Shown here piece by piece: positions 1-6,460 of a DNA stretch of 6,827 nt. Every line of letters begins with the position of its first letter. The first letter of the stretch is position 1. The translations under genes and the position numbers were made by a program. A model generated the notes under the pieces. That model made no database searches, was not told where the DNA came from, and was given only the letters and a program-made list of their open reading frames with translations. This DNA comes from Bacillota bacterium. Its GTDB lineage: Bacteria > Bacillota > Clostridia > Tissierellales > Peptoniphilaceae. The stretch is taken from NCBI GenBank assembly GCA_023442495.1, contig JAEZZB010000075.1, positions 1 through 6,827 on the forward strand. Direction: 5' to 3'.

Positions 1-127
1 CTAGTTCTCTAGCTAGTTCGCTAAAGTTTGGTTTTAAGTTATTTGTATCCATAATTGTTTTTAGTGTAGGTAAATCTTCTAGACTTTCCACCTTAAAGCG
101 TAAGTCTGTTACTAGTAAATATTCCAG
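1..127 (-). CDS. Partial N-terminus of a possible IS transposase (HTH-like), cut by window edge
   Basis: A minus-strand frame stays open from a stop upstream of the GGAGG at about 132-136 to the window edge, giving about 42 residues. There is no ATG near the ribosome binding site. The best-placed start is CTG at 127, five bases after GGAGG; an in-frame TTG further upstream has no binding site of its own. The first residues read LEYLLVTDLRFKVESLEDLP. Residues 31-42 (LKPNFSELAREL) resemble the first helix of a helix-turn-helix of the SELARELG kind found at the N-terminus of IS21-family IstA and other transposases. That resemblance is my inference; the DDE domain would lie outside the window. 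It could instead be another DNA-binding protein. The adjacent non-coding DNA has inverted and short direct repeats like an insertion-sequence end, which supports the mobile-element reading. Confidence 0.45.
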   Translation of the reverse strand, partial: MEYLLVTDLRFKVESLEDLPTLKTIMDTNNLKPNFSELAREL

Positions 128-137
128 TGTATCCTCC

Positions 138-213
138 AAATGATAATATTTACTATTTTACCAAATCTTACTTATTTATTTAGTCACTTACTTACATTTG
201 AATATTATCATTT
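138..213. repeat. 13-bp perfect inverted repeat around a 50-bp spacer
   Basis: AAATGATAATATT at 138-150 is exactly complementary to AATATTATCATTT at 201-213. The left arm abuts the Shine-Dalgarno sequence of the partial gene at the window edge. If transcribed leftward, the RNA could fold over the leader just before that site. It could equally be a transposase-binding repeat pair of an IS end. The stem is almost pure A/T, so the RNA structure would be weak. Confidence 0.5.
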
Positions 214-245
214 ACAAAAGTATCAGACTTTTACTTAAAACTATC

Positions 246-288
246 AAAAAAACAGAAGGGTACAATTGCAAAAACTGCAATTGTACCC
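246..288 (-). terminator. Rho-independent terminator after the DJ-1/PfpI gene
   Basis: A perfect 13-bp stem pairs GGGTACAATTGCA (258-270) with TGCAATTGTACCC (276-288) around a 5-base loop. On the minus strand it is followed, five bases later, by seven T residues (the A run at 246-252). It lies 27 bp after the stop codon of the DJ-1/PfpI gene. It has no T tract in the plus direction, so it acts on minus-strand transcription. Confidence 0.85.
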
Positions 289-314
289 CACCGACTTATA
301 TATTTAATTTTATT

Positions 315-818
315 CTATCTTACAAGTTTAATGAATTCTCTCATAAATGCAGGTAAGTCTAATGGACTTCTTGAAGTTACGATATTGTTGTCTACTACAA
401 CTTCTTCGTCCACCCAATTTGCTCCAGCATTTTCCATGTCTTTTCTAATTGGAGCTGTTGATGTCATTTTAACACCATTTAGATCTAGTGATTCTGCAAG
501 CATCCAACCTGCATGGCATATTGCAGCAATAGGTTTTTCTTGTTCATGTAATTCTTTTACAAAATTTACAGTGTCTTTAGATCTTCTCATATAATCTGGA
601 GAGAATCCACCAGGAATAACTACGCCGTCAAAATCAGAAGCTTTCACATCTTTTGATGCTACATCACTTTTCTTAACAAAACCTGATTTTGATTTGTATT
701 CTTTATTAGCTTCTGTACCTACTAAAACTACTTCGTAATCTTCTCTTAGTCTATGATATGGAACGATTAATTCTTCATCATCAAATAAATTTTCAATCAA
801 AACTGCTATTCTTTTCAT
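315..818 (-). CDS. DJ-1/PfpI family protein (putative class I glutamine amidotransferase-like hydrolase)
   Basis: This 167-residue cytoplasmic protein covers a complete DJ-1/PfpI domain, whose usual length is 165-190. Visible motifs are the FDDEELIVPYHRL segment near residues 12-24, with Glu16 at the conserved acidic position, the VVIPGG loop at 66-71, and the nucleophile elbow AAICHAG at 98-104 with Cys101 and His102. The end, NNIVTSRSPLDLPAF (144-158), is typical of PfpI/YraA-like members. Family members are variously described as proteases, glyoxalases or stress proteins, so the substrate cannot be told from sequence. I place the start at the ATG at 818 because the G6 run at 823-828 then serves as ribosome binding site; a longer in-frame ATG at 830 would overlap that site. 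The metallophosphoesterase stop lies 70 bp upstream with no terminator between, so co-transcription is possible. There is no signal peptide. Confidence 0.9.
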   Translation of the reverse strand: MKRIAVLIENLFDDEELIVPYHRLREDYEVVLVGTEANKEYKSKSGFVKKSDVASKDVKASDFDGVVIPGGFSPDYMRRSKDTVNFVKELHEQEKPIAAICHAGWMLAESLDLNGVKMTSTAPIRKDMENAGANWVDEEVVVDNNIVTSRSPLDLPAFMREFIKLVR

Positions 819-822
819 ATTT

Positions 823-828
823 CCCCCC
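823..828 (-). promoter_or_regulatory. G6 Shine-Dalgarno sequence that decides the DJ-1/PfpI start
   Basis: On the minus strand the order is GGGGGG, AAAT, then ATG at 818. The run can pair with the anti-Shine-Dalgarno region and favours the 167-residue protein over one starting at 830, which would add the residues MGGN encoded by the binding site itself. Confidence 0.65.
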
Positions 829-857
829 ATTTATTTTATATAAGTAATTGCTTACAA

Positions 858-886
858 ATTATAAATACCCTTTAAGTGAAAATTAA
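858..886 (-). promoter_or_regulatory. Candidate promoter for the DJ-1/PfpI gene
   Basis: A perfect TATAAT reads on the minus strand at 858-863, about 40 bp before the start codon. At 17-bp spacing the -35 position (881-886) reads TTAATT, a poor match to TTGACA. In DNA this AT-rich such matches arise by chance. The gene may instead rely on read-through from the metallophosphoesterase gene. Confidence 0.3.
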
Positions 887-888
887 AA

Positions 889-2247
889 CTATTTTTCGAT
901 ACGGTTGATTTTAGATTGTTCATAAATTTCATCATCTTCAAGATATAAAGTTAAAAAATCTCTAATAAAATATTTATCATGCTTTATATTCTCAAATGTT
1001 CTAAGACTTGTATATCCAGTACCCCTTTGTAAATAGTCATCACTTACAACTTTATAAATTTTTTCATCATCAAGCTCTTTACCATTTATAGTTACTAAAA
1101 ATGGATAAAGTTTAACTTTCACATTATGGGAAAATCCTAAGGTTCCAAGCACAGTGCCTCTAAATCCAGAGCCAGATCCACTTTGTTGAATAAATTCATT
1201 ATCTAATGATTGTAATATTGATGTTTTCAAATTTGAACCTTTAACTGTAAAAGTAGTAGGATTTAGTTTAGATGGGAAATTCTTATGAATCATAAATTTT
1301 GACACGGGTCTTAAAAGAGGACCTTCAGATATTCCATTATGCATAATTGCAAAATCTACATCATAATGTTTATATAAAGCATCACATAAGAAATTAATTA
1401 ATCTATTTTCATTAAATGGATCAAATTCTAAATCATCTTTTGCAGTAATTTCTTTAGATAATATTTTTTCTGCAAAATTCATTTTTTCAATAAAAATTTT
1501 ATCAAATCTTTCGTTTTCTACTTTTGGCAAATCAATTTGAATATTTTCCATTACAGTTAGATTATTTTTATCTACATCTATCACAATCTTTCCCAGTTTA
1601 TCTCCTTTTCCAGACATAGTATAATTATCTTGATTAATAATTACATGAGTGTGCCCAGATAATATTAAATCAAACTTGAAAAATTCTTTTAGATATTCGT
1701 CTACATAATGTCCACTATGAGAAAGAAATATTACATGGTCATATTTTCCTTCATATTCTTTAAATTCTTTTTTTAATTCCTCTACTGGATTTGTAGATAA
1801 GATTTCATTTAACATATAGAAAGTATTATAGGATGAATACTTTAGATTATTACTAAAATATGGTGATACTCCTAATATTAAAAACTTAATACCTGCTACT
1901 TCAATAATCATTGATCTTCTTAGATTTCTTAGCGGTTTTAATTCGTCACTATAAATATTTGCGGAAATGATAGGAAAGCCTTCATCTATTAGTTTTTCTA
2001 AATTAAATAGACCAAGATCTATTTCATTGTTCCCAATAGTCATACAATCAAGCTTAGCGTCCATAAAAAGTTTCATAGCAGAAATTCCACCATCAGATTC
2101 GACTAATAAGCTTGATACATCTAGGAAGTCACCACTATCAAGATATAAATCATTTTCCTTTTTATTTTCTCTAATATAAGCATGAACTCTTCTTAAGAAT
2201 TCATAATTACTATGAATATCATTTGTATGATAAATATTTATGATCAT
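889..2247 (-). CDS. YunD-like cytoplasmic metallophosphoesterase / 5'-nucleotidase
   Basis: This 452-residue protein has the two-domain 5'-nucleotidase architecture. The N-terminal metallophosphoesterase domain spans about 1-240 and shows metal-binding blocks in order: HTNDIHSN (7-14; Asp10, His12), DSGD (37-40), GNNE (72-75), LSHSGH (175-180) and SGHTH (197-201). The C-terminal domain spans about 275-440, with DFAIMHNG (298-305) and DDYLQRGTGY (403-412). The classical GNHE block has Asn in place of His, as I recall for the Bacillus YunD group. There is no signal peptide or anchor, so unlike UshA-type enzymes it probably works in the cytoplasm, hydrolysing nucleoside phosphates or related phosphoesters; the true substrate is unknown. 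The ATG at 2247 is chosen because GGGGGGAGG directly precedes it; the TTG 15 bp upstream begins inside that site. It is a monocistron or the first gene of a pair with the DJ-1/PfpI gene. Confidence 0.9.
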   Translation of the reverse strand: MIINIYHTNDIHSNYEFLRRVHAYIRENKKENDLYLDSGDFLDVSSLLVESDGGISAMKLFMDAKLDCMTIGNNEIDLGLFNLEKLIDEGFPIISANIYSDELKPLRNLRRSMIIEVAGIKFLILGVSPYFSNNLKYSSYNTFYMLNEILSTNPVEELKKEFKEYEGKYDHVIFLSHSGHYVDEYLKEFFKFDLILSGHTHVIINQDNYTMSGKGDKLGKIVIDVDKNNLTVMENIQIDLPKVENERFDKIFIEKMNFAEKILSKEITAKDDLEFDPFNENRLINFLCDALYKHYDVDFAIMHNGISEGPLLRPVSKFMIHKNFPSKLNPTTFTVKGSNLKTSILQSLDNEFIQQSGSGSGFRGTVLGTLGFSHNVKVKLYPFLVTINGKELDDEKIYKVVSDDYLQRGTGYTSLRTFENIKHDKYFIRDFLTLYLEDDEIYEQSKINRIEK

Positions 2248-2250
2248 ATA

Positions 2251-2260
2251 TCCTCCCCCC
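2251..2260 (-). promoter_or_regulatory. G-rich Shine-Dalgarno sequence that decides the metallophosphoesterase start
   Basis: The minus strand reads GGGGGGAGGA, then TAT, then ATG at 2247. The upstream in-frame TTG (2260-2262) would have the ribosome binding site translated as Gly-Gly-Gly, so the ATG at 2247 is far more likely. Confidence 0.75.
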
Positions 2261-2286
2261 AATTTTTATGGTATACTTAAAAATAA

Positions 2287-2316
2287 ATTTTATCACTAAA
2301 AATGTAATAAAATCAA
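2287..2316 (-). promoter_or_regulatory. Candidate sigma-A promoter for the metallophosphoesterase gene
   Basis: On the minus strand TTGATT (2311-2316) is followed by an 18-bp spacer and TAAAAT (2287-2292). A TG one base before the -10 makes it an extended -10 element. The inferred start near 2280 gives a leader of about 33 nt. The terminator of the nqr operon lies 190 bp upstream, so a promoter is needed in this spacer. Confidence 0.55.
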
Positions 2317-2504
2317 GTAGTATATAATATATATTTTCTAAAAACTATTACTCCAAAAATTTCCAATAGCAAACATTTTTTTATTGTTAATAATATATAG
2401 TTTTACAATATATATTTAATTAATATAATTAACATTTTCAATTCACAGTATAAATAACTTTCTTAATTTCTATTTGAATTTAAATTCATAGAATTTAATT
2501 AATC

Positions 2505-2544
2505 AAAAAAAAACTAAAAGTCCTAAGATTTATTTCTTAGGACT
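2505..2544 (-). terminator. Rho-independent terminator of the nqr operon
   Basis: A perfect 10-bp stem pairs AGTCCTAAGA (2519-2528) with TCTTAGGACT (2535-2544) around a 6-base loop. In the minus direction it is followed by TTTTAG and then nine T residues (A run 2505-2513). It begins 13 bp after the nqrF stop, so it closes the operon. Confidence 0.9.
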
Positions 2545-2557
2545 AAAATAAATTTTA

Positions 2558-3676
2558 TTAGAATTCATCGTAGAATATACGATCTTCATCAACATTTTTA
2601 GCAAGTAAAGATTTTACAATACCTTGAATCATTACCGGAGATCCACATAGATATGCTGAATATTTTGTATTTTCATCTACATATTTATCGATTGAGTTAT
2701 TTACTCTACCTGTATCTCCTGTCCACTTGTCATCTTCAGCAGGCTTAGATAATGTTGGCATAAATTTGAAATCGTGTAATTTTTCTTCAAACATCTTCAT
2801 TTCATCTAGCAAGAATAAATCATCTTTTGTTCTTGCACCAAAGTAAAATCTTGCTTTCTTTTGAATATCATTGTCAAGCATATGATAAAGAATTGATCTT
2901 ATAGGTGCAAAACCAGTACCAGCTGCTACCATTATGATTTCCTCACTATCATCATCGCTATAATAGAAATCACCAAATGGACCAATTAAAGTGGCTTTAT
3001 CACCTTCTTTTAGTATTTTGTGAACATATGTTGAAACTCTACCTTCAAGAACTTGACCAATTAATAATTCAATATGACCATGATCATTTGCTGAAGAAGC
3101 GATTGAATAAGCTCTATCCCATGATTCATCTTGTGCCATATAATCTGGACCTTTTGGATATGGCTTAGATTGTAATTGCATAAATTGTCCAGGTTTAAAA
3201 TTAATTGTTTCACCCTCAGGTAATTTAAATCTAATTTTAACAATTCTATCAGTCATTGGAAGCTTTTCAACAACTTCAGCTTCAATTTCTTTAACATTGA
3301 ATAAATCTTCGGGAATTTCAATATCTATATTATTCTTTACTTTTACCTGACATGCAAGTCTTACATTATCTTTTTCTTCTTGAGCTGATAAGAATGGTTT
3401 TTCAGTAGCTAGTACTGGACCACCTCCTTGATTTACTCTACATTTGCAATATGCACAAGTTCCCTTACCACCACAAGCAGATGGTAAAAATATTTTTTCG
3501 TGCTTTAATGTATTTAATAAAGATTGACCGCCTTCAACTTGTAAATCTTTTTCTTCATTAATATTTAATGTAACAATACCATAATTGTTTAAAAACTTAT
3601 CTGCTAAGCTCAATAGTATAGCAAAAGCTGCTGAAATAAGAGCTATAATACCAGTTGTAGTTAATACTTCACCCAT
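2558..3676 (-). CDS. nqrF: Na+-translocating NADH:quinone reductase subunit F (NADH dehydrogenase module)
   Basis: This 372-residue subunit accepts electrons from NADH and feeds them to the membrane part of the complex. An N-terminal membrane helix (about 5-26) anchors it with the rest in the cytoplasm. A plant-type [2Fe-2S] ferredoxin domain follows, with Cys68, Cys74, Cys77 and Cys109 in the NqrF spacing (CGGKGTCAYC, then LACQ). The C-terminal ferredoxin-reductase domain has the FAD motif RAYS (188-191), GPFGDF (232-237), the NADH motif AAGTGFAP (251-258), the CGSP motif (344-347) and the terminal YDEF. All cofactor ligands are present. It is somewhat shorter than Vibrio NqrF (just over 400). 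Rnf complexes have no such subunit, so its presence marks this as NQR rather than Rnf. It is the last gene, 14 bp after nqrE, with AGGAG at about 3683-3687, and is followed directly by the operon terminator. Confidence 0.96.
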   Translation of the reverse strand: MGEVLTTTGIIALISAAFAILLSLADKFLNNYGIVTLNINEEKDLQVEGGQSLLNTLKHEKIFLPSACGGKGTCAYCKCRVNQGGGPVLATEKPFLSAQEEKDNVRLACQVKVKNNIDIEIPEDLFNVKEIEAEVVEKLPMTDRIVKIRFKLPEGETINFKPGQFMQLQSKPYPKGPDYMAQDESWDRAYSIASSANDHGHIELLIGQVLEGRVSTYVHKILKEGDKATLIGPFGDFYYSDDDSEEIIMVAAGTGFAPIRSILYHMLDNDIQKKARFYFGARTKDDLFLLDEMKMFEEKLHDFKFMPTLSKPAEDDKWTGDTGRVNNSIDKYVDENTKYSAYLCGSPVMIQGIVKSLLAKNVDEDRIFYDEF

Positions 3677-3690
3677 TTATTTCTCCTTTA

Positions 3691-4275
3691 CTATTGAATT
3701 GACACCATACCGGAAAATCCGATAAATGCCATAGCCATGATACCTGTAATAATTAAAGTTATTGGTGCACCTTGTAATCCAGCTGGAATATTAGTTTCTT
3801 TGAATTTTTGTCTAATGCCTGCCATACAAACGATAGCAAGAGCCCACCCTAAACCAGAACCAATTCCAAACATTAATGATTGTAAAAAATTATAATTTCT
3901 AGCAACCATAAATAATGTAACCCCTAAAATAGCACAGTTAACTGTAATAAGTGGAAGGAAGATTCCCAATGCATAATATAAATTAGGAATATATCTTTCT
4001 AAAATCATTTCTAATACTTGTACAAAAGCAGCAATAACTATAATGAAAATTATATAACTTAAATATTCTAAACCCAATGATATAAGTAATTGATTCATAA
4101 AATAGTTAAGCACAGTTGTAATTGATAATACAAATGTAACTGCAAGTCCAAGTCCTGCTGCTGTTTCAACTTCTTTAGAAACTGCTATAAATGAGCACAT
4201 ACCTAAAAAGTTAGAAAATATCATATTAGATGTAAATATTGATGCAAAAAATATAACTAAAGGACTAATTTGCAT
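3691..4275 (-). CDS. nqrE: Na+-translocating NADH:quinone reductase subunit E
   Basis: This 194-residue polytopic membrane protein has about six helices and the usual length for NqrE/RnfA. Cys27 (GMCSFIAVSK) and Cys114 (TVNCAILG) match the positions that, with two cysteines of NqrD, hold the intramembrane iron-sulfur centre passing electrons from NqrF on the inside towards NqrC on the outside. The C-terminus (residues 152-190: AGIRQKF, then GLQGAPITLI, MAFIGFSG) is of NqrE rather than RnfA type. The start codon overlaps the nqrD stop (TAATG), and the GGGAGG binding site lies inside the end of nqrD, so translation of the two is likely coupled. This suits equal production of the paired half-barrel subunits D and E. 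Confidence 0.95.
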   Translation of the reverse strand: MQISPLVIFFASIFTSNMIFSNFLGMCSFIAVSKEVETAAGLGLAVTFVLSITTVLNYFMNQLLISLGLEYLSYIIFIIVIAAFVQVLEMILERYIPNLYYALGIFLPLITVNCAILGVTLFMVARNYNFLQSLMFGIGSGLGWALAIVCMAGIRQKFKETNIPAGLQGAPITLIITGIMAMAFIGFSGMVSIQ

Positions 4276-4886
4276 TATTTACCTCCCTTTTTTTCATTTT
4301 TATTAATGTAATTATGCATAATCCACATTATTATAGGTAAAATGAAGAATGCTCCCGGAGGCATTATCATAAGTGACCATGATGTGAATGTTTCTGGTAA
4401 AATTCTAATTCCAAACGCTGTACCAAATCCTAATAATTCTCTAATTATAGCAACTGCTAAAAGTACAAGTGTATATCCAGCACCCGCAGCTGCACCATCA
4501 ACTAATGATGCAAGTGGTGGATTTGACATAGCAAAGCCTTCAGCTCTACCCATTATGATACAGTTTGTAATAATTAACCCAACGTAAGGTCCTAATGTTT
4601 CAGACATTTCTGGCATAAAAGCTTTTAAGAATAAGTCAACGATTATTACAAAAAATGAAATAACAAATACTTGCATAACCATTCTTATATGATTTGGTGT
4701 AATATCTTTTAATAATGATGTTACAAATGATGATAAACCTGTTGTAAATATTAAAGCAAGTCCCATTACAAGTGAGTTTGAAGCATTGTTGGTTACAGCT
4801 AAAGCTGAACAAATACCAATAACTTGTAATAATACAGGATTATCATATAATAATTGGTCTTTAATGATCTTAGTGTATTTTGCCAT
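4275..4886 (-). CDS. nqrD: Na+-translocating NADH:quinone reductase subunit D
   Basis: This 203-residue, six-helix membrane protein is homologous to NqrE in inverted orientation and to RnfE. Family signatures are NPVLLQVIGICSALAVT (16-32) and GPYVGLIITNCIIMGRAEGFA (about 99-119). Cys26 and Cys109 are the expected ligands contributed to the iron-sulfur centre shared with NqrE. The C-terminus ends in a short lysine-rich tail. Its start overlaps the nqrC stop as TAATG, and an AGGAGG site sits in the last codons of nqrC. Length and motifs are intact, and nothing suggests decay. Confidence 0.95.
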   Translation of the reverse strand: MAKYTKIIKDQLLYDNPVLLQVIGICSALAVTNNASNSLVMGLALIFTTGLSSFVTSLLKDITPNHIRMVMQVFVISFFVIIVDLFLKAFMPEMSETLGPYVGLIITNCIIMGRAEGFAMSNPPLASLVDGAAAGAGYTLVLLAVAIIRELLGFGTAFGIRILPETFTSWSLMIMPPGAFFILPIIMWIMHNYINKNEKKGGK

Positions 4887-5464
4887 TAATTACCTCCTTG
4901 ACTTTTAACAAATTCAGCTATATTTGTATCTACTAATTTATAAACTGAATTTGAAGTTCCTGTAGCACCAGAAATTACATCAACTGATCCTCTAATATCA
5001 TTAACTTCGGCACCTCTGTATTGTTCTTTATATTGATCTTCAGAAATACGTCCACCAAGTCCAGGAGTCTCACTTTGATCTAGAAAATCTATTCCTGTTG
5101 TTTCCTTAAAATCAGGACTTATACCTATAATACCTTCAATCGGTCCCCATAAACCACTTCCTTTAATAGTAAATGCATATGCTTTTATTTCGTCGCCTGA
5201 TTTATAAACATATACTGGTTTATCATTAAAAGTATCTCCTGTTTGTTCTACATTTTCTTCAATTTTCTTAACTACATCTTCAGGTGTACTGTCATTTTTT
5301 ATACCTAAAACATATAGTAATCCTCTTTCTTCTTTTAATTTAACATTTCTTTCAACTAAATCTTTTGTTTGTAAATTTATTAAAGCTAAGAAGAAAGTTA
5401 AAACAGCAGCTAAAACTATCATATAAACTACAGAATATAATAATGATTTCTTATTAAATTTCAT
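4886..5464 (-). CDS. nqrC: Na+-translocating NADH:quinone reductase subunit C (covalent FMN protein)
   Basis: This 192-residue protein has one N-terminal membrane helix (about 8-29) and an extracytoplasmic FMN-binding domain. The domain shows GSGLWGPIEGIIGI (102-115), the SETPGLGGRI segment (131-140) and the flavinylation motif D-V-I-S-G-A-T at 162-168. Thr168 is the predicted site where FMN is attached through phosphate by an ApbE-type flavin transferase; no apbE is in the window. At 192 residues it is closer to RnfG than to Vibrio NqrC (about 255), but lies between NqrB- and NqrD-type genes. In the complex it takes electrons from the NqrD/E iron-sulfur centre and passes them to NqrB on the outer face. 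One base separates its start from the nqrB stop, and GGGAG at about 5470-5474 is its ribosome binding site. Confidence 0.94.
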   Translation of the reverse strand: MKFNKKSLLYSVVYMIVLAAVLTFFLALINLQTKDLVERNVKLKEERGLLYVLGIKNDSTPEDVVKKIEENVEQTGDTFNDKPVYVYKSGDEIKAYAFTIKGSGLWGPIEGIIGISPDFKETTGIDFLDQSETPGLGGRISEDQYKEQYRGAEVNDIRGSVDVISGATGTSNSVYKLVDTNIAEFVKSQGGN

Positions 5465-5465
5465 A

Positions 5466-6443
5466 TTATGCTCCCTTCGCTGCTAATCTTTTCTTTTTAT
5501 TTCTTTGTTGGAAAATATAGTCAATTATTGGAGTAATTACTTCAGCAATAAGTATTGCAAACATTACGCCACCAACAAAAGATGTAAATGATCTAATAAC
5601 CACAACTAATGCACCAATCAATATTCCATAAAACCATTTTGCCTGTATTTGTTTAGGTGCAGAAATTGGATCTGTAACCATAAAGAATGTACCAAATACA
5701 AATCCACCCATCAATACACCATCAATTGGTGAAAATACATTTTGTCCAAATCCTAAAGCTATAAGTATATAAGATGTTGCAAAGAAACCTATAAATGATG
5801 CAACAACCATTTCCCATGATGCTACTTTCTTATAAATCATATAAGCTCCACCTAATATAATTAATAGTGTTGAGATTTCACCTATTGACCCTGATATATT
5901 TCCAAGGAATAAATTTGAATATCCTGGAATTTGTCCTGAATAACGTAAACTTAACATTGGTGTAGAACTACCGATAGTATCCAGTCCTGGAGTTACCCAT
6001 TTAGCAAATCCTGCTAAACCATTTATTAATTTATCTCCATTTGCCGGAATATTAAAATGTGTCATATATGCCGGGAAGTTTAGTAAAATAAATGCTCTAC
6101 CAACAATAGCCGGATTAAATACATTTTTACCAAATCCTCCAAACACTTCTTTACTAAAGAAAATTGCAAATGCAACTCCTACCGCTGAAATCCAAAATGG
6201 AAGTGATGGTGGTAAAGTAAGTGTAAATAATGTAGCTGTTACTAATGCCGCTTCACTTATTTGTTTCTTCTTATATAATGTTTTTTCTGATATGTACTCT
6301 ACTAAAGAAGCAACAATCATATTACAAAGCAATAGTGCAAGTACTCTCCAACCAAAAACGTATATACCATATACAACAAGTGGAGCACTTGCGATAAGAA
6401 CAGTTCTCATCATTTTTTGTTTCTTGAAAAACTTTGAATACAT
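5466..6443 (-). CDS. nqrB: Na+-translocating NADH:quinone reductase subunit B, short form
   Basis: This 325-residue polytopic protein is the main membrane subunit, which carries flavins and is thought to hold the quinone site and the Na+ path. NqrB signatures are KEVFGGFGKNVFNPAIVGRA (98-117), NISGSIGEISTL (182-193), GGFVFGTFFMVTDPISAP (246-263) and the basic C-terminus NKKKRLA, close to Vibrio NKR-type ends. The FMN-threonine motif is D155-T-I-G-S-S-T161, with Asp and Thr kept but GSS where SGA is usual. It is about 90 residues shorter than Vibrio NqrB: the cytoplasmic N-terminal extension and a loop between the first helices are missing, giving an RnfD-like outline. The ATG at 6443 has AGGAGGGGG five bases before it and the DUF4250 stop lies 17 bp upstream, so no longer N-terminus is possible in this frame. 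Normally nqrA precedes it; here it does not. Confidence 0.94.
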   Translation of the reverse strand: MYSKFFKKQKMMRTVLIASAPLVVYGIYVFGWRVLALLLCNMIVASLVEYISEKTLYKKKQISEAALVTATLFTLTLPPSLPFWISAVGVAFAIFFSKEVFGGFGKNVFNPAIVGRAFILLNFPAYMTHFNIPANGDKLINGLAGFAKWVTPGLDTIGSSTPMLSLRYSGQIPGYSNLFLGNISGSIGEISTLLIILGGAYMIYKKVASWEMVVASFIGFFATSYILIALGFGQNVFSPIDGVLMGGFVFGTFFMVTDPISAPKQIQAKWFYGILIGALVVVIRSFTSFVGGVMFAILIAEVITPIIDYIFQQRNKKKRLAAKGA

Positions 6444-6460
6444 TTCCCCCTCCTATGTAT

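Larger units (their letters stand above)
1..216 (-). mobile_element. Possible end of an IS21-like insertion sequence (partial)
   Basis: Reading the minus strand from 216, the sequence begins TGTAAATGATAATATT. It then shows repeated GTAAGTAAGTGA- and AAATAAGTAAG-like words before the GGAGG and open frame at 127. IS21-type ends begin with TG and carry several short internal repeats, so the layout fits. The outer boundary at 216 is a guess, the other end is outside the window, and no target duplication can be checked. Treat this as a hypothesis tied to the transposase-like fragment. Confidence 0.28.

Noticed and set aside
331..594. 87-codon plus-strand frame opposite the DJ-1/PfpI gene
   Set aside because: It lies wholly antisense to a well-supported conserved gene, has no family resemblance and no ribosome binding site, and is rich in Ser/Thr from reverse-complement codon bias.
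1967..2179. 70-codon plus-strand frame within the metallophosphoesterase gene
   Set aside because: It is antisense to the conserved metal-binding region and its Ser-rich composition is typical of a shadow frame.
2263..2504. Possible small RNA or riboswitch in the 240-bp AT-rich spacer
   Set aside because: Beyond the promoter near 2287-2316 I found no stable GC-containing stem, conserved riboswitch core or second terminator. The A/T runs pair by chance.
3061..3243. 60-codon minus-strand frame inside nqrF in another frame
   Set aside because: It overlaps the FAD-binding part of nqrF in a different frame and shows no initiation signal or recognisable motif.
4342..4587. 81-codon plus-strand frame opposite nqrD
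   Set aside because: It is antisense to conserved transmembrane coding sequence, with no independent support.
5466..6443. Reading the operon as an Rnf complex (rnfD-G-E-A)
   Set aside because: Subunit lengths of B and C are Rnf-like, but NqrF is unmistakable, rnfB and rnfC are absent, and the NqrB and NqrE sequence signatures and C-termini are of NQR type.
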